DNA of 64,000 nt from Terrimonas sp. (lineage in GTDB: Bacteria > Bacteroidota > Bacteroidia > Chitinophagales > Chitinophagaceae): the NCBI GenBank assembly GCA_016125075.1, contig WGMO01000011.1, forward strand, positions 186,001-250,000, in the 5' to 3' direction. A model generated the notes under the pieces. The model had not been told where the DNA came from and searched no databases. It saw only the letters and a program-made list of their open reading frames with translations. This document shows, one piece after another, positions 27,463-35,676 of this stretch; the first letter of the stretch is position 1, and each line of letters opens with the position of its first letter. Made by a program: the position numbers and the translations under genes.

Positions 27463-28627
27463 GTTGCAATAATACTGAATTAAAAATTTCTACTGCCCCC
27501 GCCCGCAAAAACGGAAGGAATGGCATGGAAGAAATGATAGATAGATCACTGCGCAAATTTCCATCATTATTCAAAAAACGTAAAATATCAGAAGAACTAT
27601 TTTTCCTGAACAGAGATGTGAAAATCTTACTGCCTTTTACCTTTCCGGTCGCCAGTACATTCAATAGGACGCTGTCATAGAAATGATGTTTTTTACTGAA
27701 AAAAGATAAATCCTTTATACTGTTATTCAATAGGCCTGTCACCAACTGTTGTGTAAATTCCTGGATGAACCAGAAAGTGTAACCGGATGAACCTTTTGTG
27801 AAACCGCCGGCAGTTCCGATATTGATAATATTCCCCTCTCTTTGCCGGAACCGGTGATTGGTCATGGGTATAATGCCAAACTCTTCTTCTTCAATTTCAA
27901 ATGCCTGCAGTTGCAGGTGTTTTTCAATATAATTTTTTAATCCTTTGTCATAATGTGCAGGTTCCAGTAAGGCCTCGCTGAATAAGGTATACTCTACCAA
28001 CGCACGATGGGTATCGAAAGGCATTACATAAACAAAAGTGGTTCCCTGTTCCTGCGGCACCCTGAAATCCATCAGGGTGGCTACCCCGGGATCGAAAACT
28101 GCATCGCGGGTGTTGATGACCCAGCCCTTAAAATGTTGCAGCAGGTAATGTTCCTTTTTTTTGAGTGCCGGTTTTTGTAATTGAATACTACTAAAGATCA
28201 GGGAGGCCCGGATTGTTTTACCATCAATTAGCGCATAAGCCTTCCCGCTTTCATTACCCATTTCGCAGACTTCCCCATAATGAATATCGAAGCTGGTGTC
28301 CTGTTGGATGATATCCAGGGAATACCGGTAAAAATCGATCCCCCGGATCATTTTATACAGGTAGGGAGAAATGGACATTTCCCGGGACAAATCTTCGCTG
28401 TGAAAAAGCAGTCGTTCCCATTTTTGATAAACAATATTATCAAAGAGCCCGGGTTGGTTTTCCCAAAAACACCAGGTCCGGTCATTCTTATTCTTTTCCT
28501 CTTTATCAACCAGCAATATTTTTTTATCCTTCAGCTTACCTGAAAGGGATATCCGTACCGCCAGGCTCAGGCCTGCACAACCCATACCGGCTATGATATA
28601 ATCATATGTATTGGCTATATCTTTCAC
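27440..28627 (-). CDS. crtY: Lycopene beta-cyclase (CrtY type)
   Basis: FAD/NAD(P)-fold enzyme that cyclises the ends of lycopene to beta-carotene at the inner membrane. The 395 residues show the N-terminal dinucleotide motif IIAGMGCAGLSLAV (about 11-24), the cyclase region NDRTWCFWE (about 48-56), and FGIIPMTNHRFRQREGNIINIGTAGGFTKGSSGYTF split over about 265-305. It lies in a full carotenoid operon with crtI, crtB, idi and crtZ, and overlaps the following mscS gene by 23 nt. Confidence 0.93.
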   Translation of the reverse strand: MKDIANTYDYIIAGMGCAGLSLAVRISLSGKLKDKKILLVDKEEKNKNDRTWCFWENQPGLFDNIVYQKWERLLFHSEDLSREMSISPYLYKMIRGIDFYRYSLDIIQQDTSFDIHYGEVCEMGNESGKAYALIDGKTIRASLIFSSIQLQKPALKKKEHYLLQHFKGWVINTRDAVFDPGVATLMDFRVPQEQGTTFVYVMPFDTHRALVEYTLFSEALLEPAHYDKGLKNYIEKHLQLQAFEIEEEEFGIIPMTNHRFRQREGNIINIGTAGGFTKGSSGYTFWFIQEFTQQLVTGLLNNSIKDLSFFSKKHHFYDSVLLNVLATGKVKGSKIFTSLFRKNSSSDILRFLNNDGNLRSDLSIISSMPFLPFLRAGAVEIFNSVLLQHDYRRKD

Positions 28628-28709
28628 AACTTCATGTTAAGGAATAAAGGTAGCGGGAAGAAAACAATTTTTCGGGGGCTTTCAATGGGGAAAACCGGGG
28701 AGTAAACAG

Positions 28710-29222
28710 TTAATCGGCTTCAGGGGCGTATTCAACCTTTTTGTTGCCAGCCATCAGTTTTTTATCGCGGCGGATTTTTTCCCAGTATTTTTTATGTACG
28801 TATAACATACCAAAACTTTCGCCCTGGTGTTTGTCAAGATGCTTATGGTGCATCTTGTGCGCCCAGCGAATCGCCCTGACATAGGTATTATTGCTTCTGG
28901 TAAACCACTTAAAACGCTGGTGGATGATAACGTCGTGCACCATAAAGTAAGCAAACCCGTAAGCCATGATCCCGAAGCCGATCGCCTGCATCCACCATAC
29001 ATGGTCAAAGGTTCCGAAAAAGATCAACAGCATGCTGGGAACGGCGAATATGACAAAGAAGGCATCGTTCTTTTCAAAAAAACCGGGTTCCACCTGGTGG
29101 TGATCCCTGTGCAAATACCAGAGAAATCCGTGCATCACGAATTTATGCGTGGCCCAGGTCACCCCTTCCATCACCAGGAAAGTGGCCAGTAAAACAAGTA
29201 TAAAAAATAACCAGGTCATCAT
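28710..29222 (-). CDS. crtZ: Beta-carotene hydroxylase (CrtZ type)
   Basis: Membrane di-iron hydroxylase that converts beta-carotene to zeaxanthin. The 170 residues have four hydrophobic helices and the fatty-acid-hydroxylase histidine boxes HKFVMH, HRDHH, HDVIIHQ and HKMHHKH. The frame opens at a TTG at 29231, but the tandem ATGs at 29222 and 29219 are better starts. It sits between idi and crtY in the carotenoid operon; no crtW ketolase is present, so the expected end product is zeaxanthin rather than a ketocarotenoid. Confidence 0.93.
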   Translation of the reverse strand: MMTWLFFILVLLATFLVMEGVTWATHKFVMHGFLWYLHRDHHQVEPGFFEKNDAFFVIFAVPSMLLIFFGTFDHVWWMQAIGFGIMAYGFAYFMVHDVIIHQRFKWFTRSNNTYVRAIRWAHKMHHKHLDKHQGESFGMLYVHKKYWEKIRRDKKLMAGNKKVEYAPEAD

Positions 29223-29240
29223 GAACTGCAAAAATAAGTA

Positions 29241-29780
29241 TTACGCTAAAAGATGTTGATACTTTGTCATCCACCAGTTTTCTACCTCAGGAAATGCAAT
29301 AATAAACCAGGGGGTAAACTGAGCGGGATCCTCTTCCATCATTTTTTTGATCTTATAGAGATGAAGAAAACGAAAATCCTTAACCTCTTTTTTGTCGGGT
29401 TGAACGGGACCCTCATATTCCCCCGCAAATACATGATCATATTCGTATTCGGTAAGCCCGTTTTCAAAGCGGGAATTATAGGTAAAATGAAAGATTTCCT
29501 GCAGGGCTGTCTGAAAACCCATTTCTTCATATAACCTCCTTGCTGCCGCCTGTTCTGTTATTTCCCCGGGCATGGGATGGCTGCAGCAGGTATTGGTCCA
29601 TAACCCCCCGCAATGATATTTTTCATCAGCCCTTTGCTGTAGTAAAAGCTTTCCAGCGGTGTTAAAGATAAATACGCTAAAAGCACGGTGGAGCAGGCCT
29701 TTTTCGTGGGCATCCATTTTGGGAGCAGTACCGATCTCCTCGTCCATTTCATTGACCAGGATAATTTCATGTGTTTCCAT
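29241..29780 (-). CDS. idi: Isopentenyl-diphosphate delta-isomerase, type I
   Basis: Nudix-fold enzyme that interconverts IPP and DMAPP to feed isoprenoid synthesis. The 179 residues show the type I features: RAFSVFIFNTAGKLLLQQR (about 32-50), the active-site cysteine in TNTCCSHP (about 63-70), a metal-binding histidine there, and the Nudix-like region EQAAARRLYEEMGF (about 76-89). The placement in the carotenoid operon, 4 bp after crtB, indicates precursor supply for pigment. Confidence 0.95.
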   Translation of the reverse strand: METHEIILVNEMDEEIGTAPKMDAHEKGLLHRAFSVFIFNTAGKLLLQQRADEKYHCGGLWTNTCCSHPMPGEITEQAAARRLYEEMGFQTALQEIFHFTYNSRFENGLTEYEYDHVFAGEYEGPVQPDKKEVKDFRFLHLYKIKKMMEEDPAQFTPWFIIAFPEVENWWMTKYQHLLA

Positions 29781-29784
29781 ATTG

Positions 29785-30621
29785 CTAAATCAGTCCCATT
29801 TGGTTTTTTACCCCTGCCCTAAGAACGATCATCAGTTTTTTATAATCGGGTATCCTAACGCGCATTTCCAGGATCTGCGCGGGTTCAATTTTCCTGATCC
29901 TTTTGAATAAAGACATGTAATATTTATAGGCAACATATACGCCAAACCTTGCTTTCATGGGTAGTTTCAGGATACCTTCATAGGCATCATGAAAATCGGC
30001 TAATATATCCTTTTCAATCTGCTGTTTATCGGTATCTGAAAAATTATTAAAATCACACTCCGGGAAATACACCCTTGAAAGCCCGTTATAATCTGCTTTG
30101 ATATCCCGGAGAAAATTTACTTTTTGAAAAGCGGCACCCAGTGAACGGGCGGGGGCCTTTAACTGATCATATAAATGCTGGTTCCCTTCGCAGAAAACAT
30201 AGAGGCACATCAGACCCACCACTTCTGCGGACCCATAGATATATTCTTTATACCCATCTGTGCAATAAGTAGTTCTTGACAGGTCCATTTCCATGCTCTT
30301 AAAGAATGCGTCGATCAGTTTGTGGTCGATATGATATTTGTTTACTGTTTGCTGGAAACTGTTCAGTATTGGGTTTAGGCTGATGCCCCGGTCTATGGCC
30401 AGGTAGGTCTCCTGTTTAAATTGTTCCAGCAGGGCCGCTTTATCATAATCATGAAAAGTATCTACAATTTCATCAGCAAACCTAACAAAACCATATATGT
30501 TATATACCGGCCCCCGAAGATCCCGGTGCAATAACCTGATGGCAGAAGAAAACGAAGTGCTGTATCGCTCCGTCGTGATCTTGCTGCATTGCCCGCTGAC
30601 GGTATGAAAAAGTTCAATCAT
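29785..30621 (-). CDS. crtB: Phytoene synthase
   Basis: Condenses two geranylgeranyl diphosphates to phytoene, the first committed carotenoid step. The 278-residue squalene/phytoene synthase-fold protein shows the two aspartate-rich motifs, FADEIVDTF (about 47-55) and NFLRDIKADY (about 171-180), plus STSFSSAIRLL near the N-terminus. It lies between crtI and idi. No GGPP synthase (crtE) is present in the window, so the precursor must come from elsewhere in the genome. Confidence 0.95.
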   Translation of the reverse strand: MIELFHTVSGQCSKITTERYSTSFSSAIRLLHRDLRGPVYNIYGFVRFADEIVDTFHDYDKAALLEQFKQETYLAIDRGISLNPILNSFQQTVNKYHIDHKLIDAFFKSMEMDLSRTTYCTDGYKEYIYGSAEVVGLMCLYVFCEGNQHLYDQLKAPARSLGAAFQKVNFLRDIKADYNGLSRVYFPECDFNNFSDTDKQQIEKDILADFHDAYEGILKLPMKARFGVYVAYKYYMSLFKRIRKIEPAQILEMRVRIPDYKKLMIVLRAGVKNQMGLI

Positions 30622-30682
30622 ATATACCCAATATAAGAATAATTTGATTTTAATATTGCTGTGTCAAAGTTTATCGATGCGA

Positions 30683-32155
30683 CTATCCAAATTCTTTCAA
30701 CACTTCCCCGGACACCACTTCCCCACTGATCAGGCTGGGGGGCACGCCCGGCCCCGGCACGGTAAGCTGCCCTGTATAAAACAGGTTTTTTACTTTCCGG
30801 CTTTTACAGGCTGGTTTAAAAACAGCCGTTTGCAGTAAAGTGTTCGCTAACCCATAAGCATTTCCCCTGAAAGAGTTGTAATCGCTGGTAAAATCGCTTA
30901 CCGAATAGGTTTTCTTATAGATTACAGCGTCCTCAATGGATTGGCCGGTATGCTGTTCCATCCTTTTAACGATCCTTTTAAAATAATCTTCCCGCAGGTC
31001 TTCCGTATCATTTTCCAGACCCGAGGCTACCGGCACCAGGAACACGATATTATCGCAACCCGCAGGAGCAACCTGGCTGTCGGTAACGGAATTAACGCTT
31101 ACATAAAACAAAGGCCGGGTGGGCCATTGGGGATGATCATAAATTTCACCGGCATGCTGGTCAAAAGGCACATCAAAGAACAGGGAATGGTGCAGCACAT
31201 TATCAAGTTTCTTGTTCAGGCCCACATAGTACAGCAAGCAGGAGGGCGCCATAATCTTCTTATCCCAGTAAGCCTCCCTGTAACTACGGTATGCTTGCGG
31301 CAACAGTTTTGTTTCTGTAAAGTGATAATCCGCACCGCTGATAATGATATCGGCCTTAAAAGAATCATGTTGGGTAATGAGTTTTGTCGCCTGGTTATTT
31401 TCAACAACGATTTCCCTTACTTCCTCGTTAAAATGAAATTTTACGCCCAGTTCCAGGGCCAGTTCATACATGGCGCTGACGACCGCGTACATCCCTCCTT
31501 TCGGGTACCAGGTACCTCCCACAATATCCGCATAATTCATCAGGCTATAGAGTGCAGGGGTATTTTGGGGCAGGGCTCCCAGGAACAAGACCGGGAATTC
31601 CATCAGTTGCCGCAATTTTGGGCTTTTAAAATGTTTCCGGATATGTTTTTGGATAGAAGTAAATACATCCAGCCTGAAAATACCTTTGAGGATATCCCTG
31701 TCCATGAATTCGGTGACCGAGCGCCCGGGTTTATAGACCAGTTTGTTGATCCCGACCTGGTATTTAAATGCAGCCTCCTGTATGTATTTATCCAGGAAGG
31801 CTGCACTGCCGGGTTCTTCAGATTCAAAAACCTTTTTAAGTTCTTCATAAGAGGCCGGTACATCCATATATCCCTTTTCCCAGTAAACCCGGTAGGACGG
31901 ATCCAGCCTGATAAGTTGATAATAATCTTCTGTTTTCTTTCCAAAAGCATTGAAATAATGCTCGAACACATCGGGCATCCAGTACCAGCTGGGACCCATA
32001 TCGAACGTAAATCCTTCTTCTTTTAACTGTCTTGCCCGGCCACCAGGCTGGCCATTTTTTTCAATGACTGTTACGTCCCAGCCTGCTTTTGCCATGAAGG
32101 AGGCTGCGGATAGGCCGGCAAATCCACTACCGATTACTATTACAGATTTTGACAC
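30683..32155 (-). CDS. crtI: Phytoene desaturase (CrtI type)
   Basis: FAD-dependent desaturase/isomerase that converts phytoene to lycopene. The 490 residues begin with the flavin-binding motif VIVIGSGFAGLSAA (about 5-18) followed by VIEKNGQPGGRA, and end with the CrtI signature region NLFYTGQLTVPGPGVPPSL (about 458-476). The gene follows the ECF sigma gene by 17 bp and precedes crtB by 61 bp. Confidence 0.96.
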   Translation of the reverse strand: MSKSVIVIGSGFAGLSAASFMAKAGWDVTVIEKNGQPGGRARQLKEEGFTFDMGPSWYWMPDVFEHYFNAFGKKTEDYYQLIRLDPSYRVYWEKGYMDVPASYEELKKVFESEEPGSAAFLDKYIQEAAFKYQVGINKLVYKPGRSVTEFMDRDILKGIFRLDVFTSIQKHIRKHFKSPKLRQLMEFPVLFLGALPQNTPALYSLMNYADIVGGTWYPKGGMYAVVSAMYELALELGVKFHFNEEVREIVVENNQATKLITQHDSFKADIIISGADYHFTETKLLPQAYRSYREAYWDKKIMAPSCLLYYVGLNKKLDNVLHHSLFFDVPFDQHAGEIYDHPQWPTRPLFYVSVNSVTDSQVAPAGCDNIVFLVPVASGLENDTEDLREDYFKRIVKRMEQHTGQSIEDAVIYKKTYSVSDFTSDYNSFRGNAYGLANTLLQTAVFKPACKSRKVKNLFYTGQLTVPGPGVPPSLISGEVVSGEVLKEFG

Positions 32156-32172
32156 TTGCTTTTTTGAAAATA

Positions 32173-32673
32173 TTAATACCTGCTTATTTGTTCTTTCAGC
32201 AATTTACGGGCAAAATGGATACGGCTCTTGATGGTTCCCAAAGGCTCATTCAGTGCCTCGGCAATTTCATGATATTTGTAGCCATCAAAGTATAAAAGAA
32301 AGGGTGTTTTAAAAATCTGTGGTAATTCATGGATGGCCTTATTAACAGCTTTTATATTCAAACCACTCTCTGCCGTATTGGCCACCATGGTTTGATTATT
32401 ATTCAATAAAAAATCATTGGGAGTATTATCAAAAATAGTATTCTGCTTGGCTTTTCTCCGGTAATTATTGATAAATATATTACGCATAATGGTGAATAAC
32501 CATGCTTTTATATTGGTACCCACATTATACTTTTCATGATTGGCCAAAGCCTTATACAATGTCTCCTGATAAAGGTCTTTGGCAGCTTCATTATCCCTGG
32601 TAAGATTGATGGCAAAGGGTTTGAGAAATTCTGCATTCTCAATCAGCATCTCGTTGAACTCTATGGTTGACAT
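32173..32673 (-). CDS. ECF-type RNA polymerase sigma factor
   Basis: The 166-residue product has sigma region 2 (AAKDLYQETLYKALAN, then WLFTIMRNIFINNYRRK) and region 4 (IHELPQIFKTPFLLYFDGYKYHEIAEAL, then GTIKSRIHFARKLL); region 3 is absent, as in ECF factors. No anti-sigma gene is adjacent. It is the first gene after the CarH-like regulator and directly precedes crtI, so it probably directs, or is co-expressed with, the carotenoid genes. The 129-bp upstream gap carries the TGTTTAA array, suggesting that the regulator controls its transcription. Confidence 0.93.
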   Translation of the reverse strand: MSTIEFNEMLIENAEFLKPFAINLTRDNEAAKDLYQETLYKALANHEKYNVGTNIKAWLFTIMRNIFINNYRRKAKQNTIFDNTPNDFLLNNNQTMVANTAESGLNIKAVNKAIHELPQIFKTPFLLYFDGYKYHEIAEALNEPLGTIKSRIHFARKLLKEQISRY

Positions 32674-32680
32674 ATATTAC

Positions 32681-32768
32681 TGTTTAATTATTAATACCCC
32701 GAAGTTAAACAGTATTTGATGTTTAAACAAATAATTTTGTTTAATATTTTATTAACAATACTTAAACA
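32681..32768. promoter_or_regulatory. Symmetric TGTTTAA operator array upstream of sigma factor-crt operon
   Basis: The 129-bp gap holds two identical inverted repeats, TGTTTAA-N17-TTAAACA, at 32681-32711 and 32738-32768. A TGTTTAAACA palindrome at 32720-32729 sits exactly midway: both outer repeat centres are 28.5 bp from its centre. The whole 88-bp block is therefore symmetric about 32724.5. This is the natural place for the CarH-like regulator, or the sigma factor itself, to act (inference). An imperfect further half-site (TTAACA) occurs at 32752. Confidence 0.6.
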
Positions 32769-32802
32769 AGTAGAAACCGTTGGTTATCACTATTTTGGGA
32801 GA

Positions 32803-33681
32803 TCAAAGGCGGGAAAGATATTCCATCACTTCTGAGAGGGAGTATTTAAAAAAGACATTTTCAGGTATCGCTTTTTTGTATTGCTGGGTCAGCATCCCGG
32901 AAATGACAAAATTATACTCCCCTAAATGATCATGCAGATTTTTCAAGAATTTTTCAAAATTGAAATTACGGGAAGGCGAGGTCAGGTGGAGGTAAACTAC
33001 ATCCGGTTGTTTGTATTTAACAACGTATTCCAGGTCTTTGTATGGTAAATTGGCTCCGAGGTAAATGGTTTGGGCACCCCTGCTTTTCAACAGGTAATAT
33101 ATAAATAAAAGACCCAGTTCATGATGTTCCCCCTCTGGTAAGAAAAGGAGAAAGGTTTTTTCGATCCGAACAAGGGAACGGGTATTTTCTATACCAACGA
33201 TCAGTTTTTGCCTGATAAAATTGGTAACCAGGTGTTCCTGGGCAGGATTGATATGACCGGTCTGCCAGAGGATGCCAATCCTTTCCATAAATGGGAATAT
33301 AATATGGATGATGGATTTTTCAATTCCCTTGAGGTTGATATATTTTCCCAGCACATTTTCAAAAGCATCCATATCCATATCAATCATACATTGAATAAGG
33401 TCATTGATGACCCTTTCCTGCTGGGCCTCCGTACTGTTCAGCATCAGGATCTTTTCCCTGATCTCGGTGGGCATCATTTTATTGATATGGGAAATCTTAT
33501 AGCCATACTTATTGAGCAGCGAGATATTCAGAACGGTTTTCAGTTCATCGCTGCTGTAATACCGGATATTGGTATCGGTTCGCTGGGGCTTTAGAAAGCC
33601 ATACCGCTGTTCCCAGATCCGGATGGTATGGGCCTTAATCCCGGAAAGGTTTTCTATATCCTTGATGGTAAATCCACTCAT
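32803..33681 (-). CDS. CarH/LitR-like MerR regulator with B12-binding photoreceptor domain
   Basis: Probable light-dependent transcriptional repressor that uses adenosylcobalamin as chromophore. The 292 residues contain a MerR winged helix (about 3-70: FTIKDIENLSGIKAHTIRIWEQRYGFLKP in two parts), a four-helix cap with the CarH W-x9-EH motif exactly conserved (W139, E149, H150), and a Rossmann B12 domain with E185-x-H187-x-x-G190 supplying the lower cobalt ligand, then YLGANLPYKDL. In known CarH proteins light breaks the Co-C bond and releases DNA. It heads the carotenoid cluster. Light sensing here is inferred from motifs, not shown. Confidence 0.88.
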   Translation of the reverse strand: MSGFTIKDIENLSGIKAHTIRIWEQRYGFLKPQRTDTNIRYYSSDELKTVLNISLLNKYGYKISHINKMMPTEIREKILMLNSTEAQQERVINDLIQCMIDMDMDAFENVLGKYINLKGIEKSIIHIIFPFMERIGILWQTGHINPAQEHLVTNFIRQKLIVGIENTRSLVRIEKTFLLFLPEGEHHELGLLFIYYLLKSRGAQTIYLGANLPYKDLEYVVKYKQPDVVYLHLTSPSRNFNFEKFLKNLHDHLGEYNFVISGMLTQQYKKAIPENVFFKYSLSEVMEYLSRL

Positions 33682-33730
33682 GACACATCAATTACAAATA
33701 CATCTTCATTTTGTTCAGGGAAGCAAAAAA

Positions 33731-34471
33731 TCAAAGTGAGGGGTTCAACAACCTGCCCTGCCCCAGTAACCGGGAAAGGGGGGCTGCGATAGCAGGATGG
33801 GATAACATCTCGAGGTGTCTTTCGCTGTGGAGGTCCGACCCGGCCAGGTCGTAATAGTCGTTTTTAAGGAGATAGGAAGAAAGGTCCTGTACCGCCTTTC
33901 CATAGAAACCGGCAAGGGATAAGAGATTGAGCTGGAAAAAATAGCCGGCCGCTTTCAGCTCCTGAAAAAAAGATTTATTCCTTTCCTGATAAACATACCT
34001 TTCAGGATGGGCGATTACAGGCTGATAACCCTGTAACTGCATTTCAAAAAGTAATTCCTTCAGGTCCAGCGGTGGGCTGGCCATTGAAAACTCAACCAAT
34101 ACCAGGTTACCACTGATCGTGAGCAGGGGCTCTTTGCGTTTCAGCATATCCTTTACATGGTCGTCCAGAAAATATTCTGCACCAGCCGTTATTTCCATTT
34201 CAATACCTTCTGCATCAAGCCGGTTTTGAAGCTGCTGAAGACCCGATAAGATGGTTGCGGATTCATTCTTATACATATCCCACATTACATGGGGGGTGGT
34301 AATGATCTTTTTAAAACCGAGTTTTTGCATGCCCCTGACCAGGGATAGGGAGGTTTCCATATCCTGGGCCCCGTCATCAATACCCGGTATCAGGTGTGAA
34401 TGCATATCGGTTTGCAGCATAGCATAATCTGCTGCCTGCCTGTTTTTATTACCAAAAAGACCAAACATCAT
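33731..34471 (-). CDS. CpsB/CapC-type tyrosine-protein phosphatase (PHP domain)
   Basis: Manganese-dependent phosphatase that usually dephosphorylates the tyrosine kinase controlling polysaccharide chain length. The 246 residues show the PHP metal motifs DMHSHLIPGIDDGAQD (about 23-38), ITTPHVMWDMY (about 58-68), a middle E/H region (VIAHPERYVY, about 154-163) and DLAGSDLHSERHL (about 213-225). No Wzc-type kinase is in the window. Its start overlaps the stop of the upstream GT4 gene by 1 nt, placing it in the polysaccharide operon. Confidence 0.9.
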   Translation of the reverse strand: MMFGLFGNKNRQAADYAMLQTDMHSHLIPGIDDGAQDMETSLSLVRGMQKLGFKKIITTPHVMWDMYKNESATILSGLQQLQNRLDAEGIEMEITAGAEYFLDDHVKDMLKRKEPLLTISGNLVLVEFSMASPPLDLKELLFEMQLQGYQPVIAHPERYVYQERNKSFFQELKAAGYFFQLNLLSLAGFYGKAVQDLSSYLLKNDYYDLAGSDLHSERHLEMLSHPAIAAPLSRLLGQGRLLNPSL

Positions 34472-35676
34472 TATAAGTTCCTCCCTTTCTTATTTTCCAA
34501 AAGCCGGTAATACAATGCTGCCATGTCACCTACCAGCCTTTTATAACCAAACTTATTAAGTACAAAATCTCTTCCCGCTTTGCTCATTTCCATTCTCATC
34601 GCATCCGACTCCACCATTTTTAATAACTGACCGGAATATTCTTCTACATTATCTGTCGCTGCCATTAAACCTGTTTTCCCCTCTATCACCACATCGGCAA
34701 TCCCCCCCACTCTTGTCGTCACCACGGGTTTGCAGGCTGCCTGTGCTTCGATCAGGCTCACCGGGGTGCCCTCATTCAAAGAAGTTAAGCAAATAATATC
34801 AAGCCCTGCGCAAATAAAGTCCACATCGGTTCTCCAGGAAGTAAAAATCAAAGTTTTCGTATACTCCTTTTCTCCAACGGCACAGAAGTCAATTCCTGCA
34901 GCAGTGGCCCATTTCTCGATCTGGGTACGGCTCTCCCCATCGCCAATGATAAATGCCTTTACTTTTTTATTGGTTTTAGCCAGCACGTTCCTCAGCGAGC
35001 TGATAAATAAGGTATGGTTTTTCACCGGAACCAGGCGGCCAATGATCCCCACGGCAATGGTATCATCATCCAGGTTAAATTCCGCCCGGAAGGATTTCCT
35101 TTTTTCTTCCTGGTGTTCGACAAAAGGGTCAAGGTCCAGGCCCAGCGGTACCACATGAAACTTTTCTGCTGCGGCTATCCTGAATTCATCGGCCAGTTCA
35201 TGACGCTGTTTTTCACTGATAGCAATGATCCCGTCCGTGAATCCCGCCAGGTATTTTTCCGCCCGGATAAAAAAATTGGTTTTTAAGGAATTAAAATAGG
35301 AATGAAAAACATGTCCGTGAAAGGTATGTACAATCACCGGCACCTTACAATTCCTGGCAGCCAGCCTTCCCAGGGCCCCGGATTTTGCAGCATGGGTATG
35401 TACGATATCGGGTTTAAATTCCCGGATGATCTTTTTCAACTGCTTATAGGCTTTCCAGTCATCATTGAAAGAGATAGCCCTTTTCATTTCCGGAATACAA
35501 TAGGGTATCACCTGGTGGTCTTCCGCCAGGTTCTCTGCATCCTGTTCATGGTCCTCTTTTCCCCCAATGATCAATAAGGTCTCAAATTCGGATGGCATAT
35601 ACCGGGTAAGGTATACGGCATTTTTGGAAGGACCACCGATCACCAGCCGGTTCAGGATTCTAATTACACGGGGCAT
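34471..35676 (-). CDS. Glycosyltransferase family 4 (GT-B)
   Basis: The 401 residues have the GT4 arrangement: an N-terminal acceptor domain (RILNRLVIGGPSKNAVYLT, IVHTHAAKSGALGRLAA about 90-106) and a donor domain with VGIIGRLVPVKNHTLFI (about 208-224) and CLTSLNEGTPVSLIEAQAACKPVVTTRVGGIAD split over about 295-330, including the E-x7-E motif. It transfers a nucleotide-activated sugar in surface-glycan assembly; donor and acceptor are unknown. It begins 1 bp before the formyltransferase-like stop. Confidence 0.9.
   Translation of the reverse strand: MPRVIRILNRLVIGGPSKNAVYLTRYMPSEFETLLIIGGKEDHEQDAENLAEDHQVIPYCIPEMKRAISFNDDWKAYKQLKKIIREFKPDIVHTHAAKSGALGRLAARNCKVPVIVHTFHGHVFHSYFNSLKTNFFIRAEKYLAGFTDGIIAISEKQRHELADEFRIAAAEKFHVVPLGLDLDPFVEHQEEKRKSFRAEFNLDDDTIAVGIIGRLVPVKNHTLFISSLRNVLAKTNKKVKAFIIGDGESRTQIEKWATAAGIDFCAVGEKEYTKTLIFTSWRTDVDFICAGLDIICLTSLNEGTPVSLIEAQAACKPVVTTRVGGIADVVIEGKTGLMAATDNVEEYSGQLLKMVESDAMRMEMSKAGRDFVLNKFGYKRLVGDMAALYYRLLENKKGRNL

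Noticed and set aside
28628-28709. A TGTTTAA-like half-site before crtY (GTAAACAGTTAA)
   Set aside because: Only an imperfect half-site, without the symmetric partner spacing seen upstream of the sigma factor.
30941-32026. A 361-residue plus-strand frame opposite crtI
   Set aside because: It is fully antisense to a gene with clear CrtI motifs and shows no recognisable domain, consistent with chance openness of the opposite strand.
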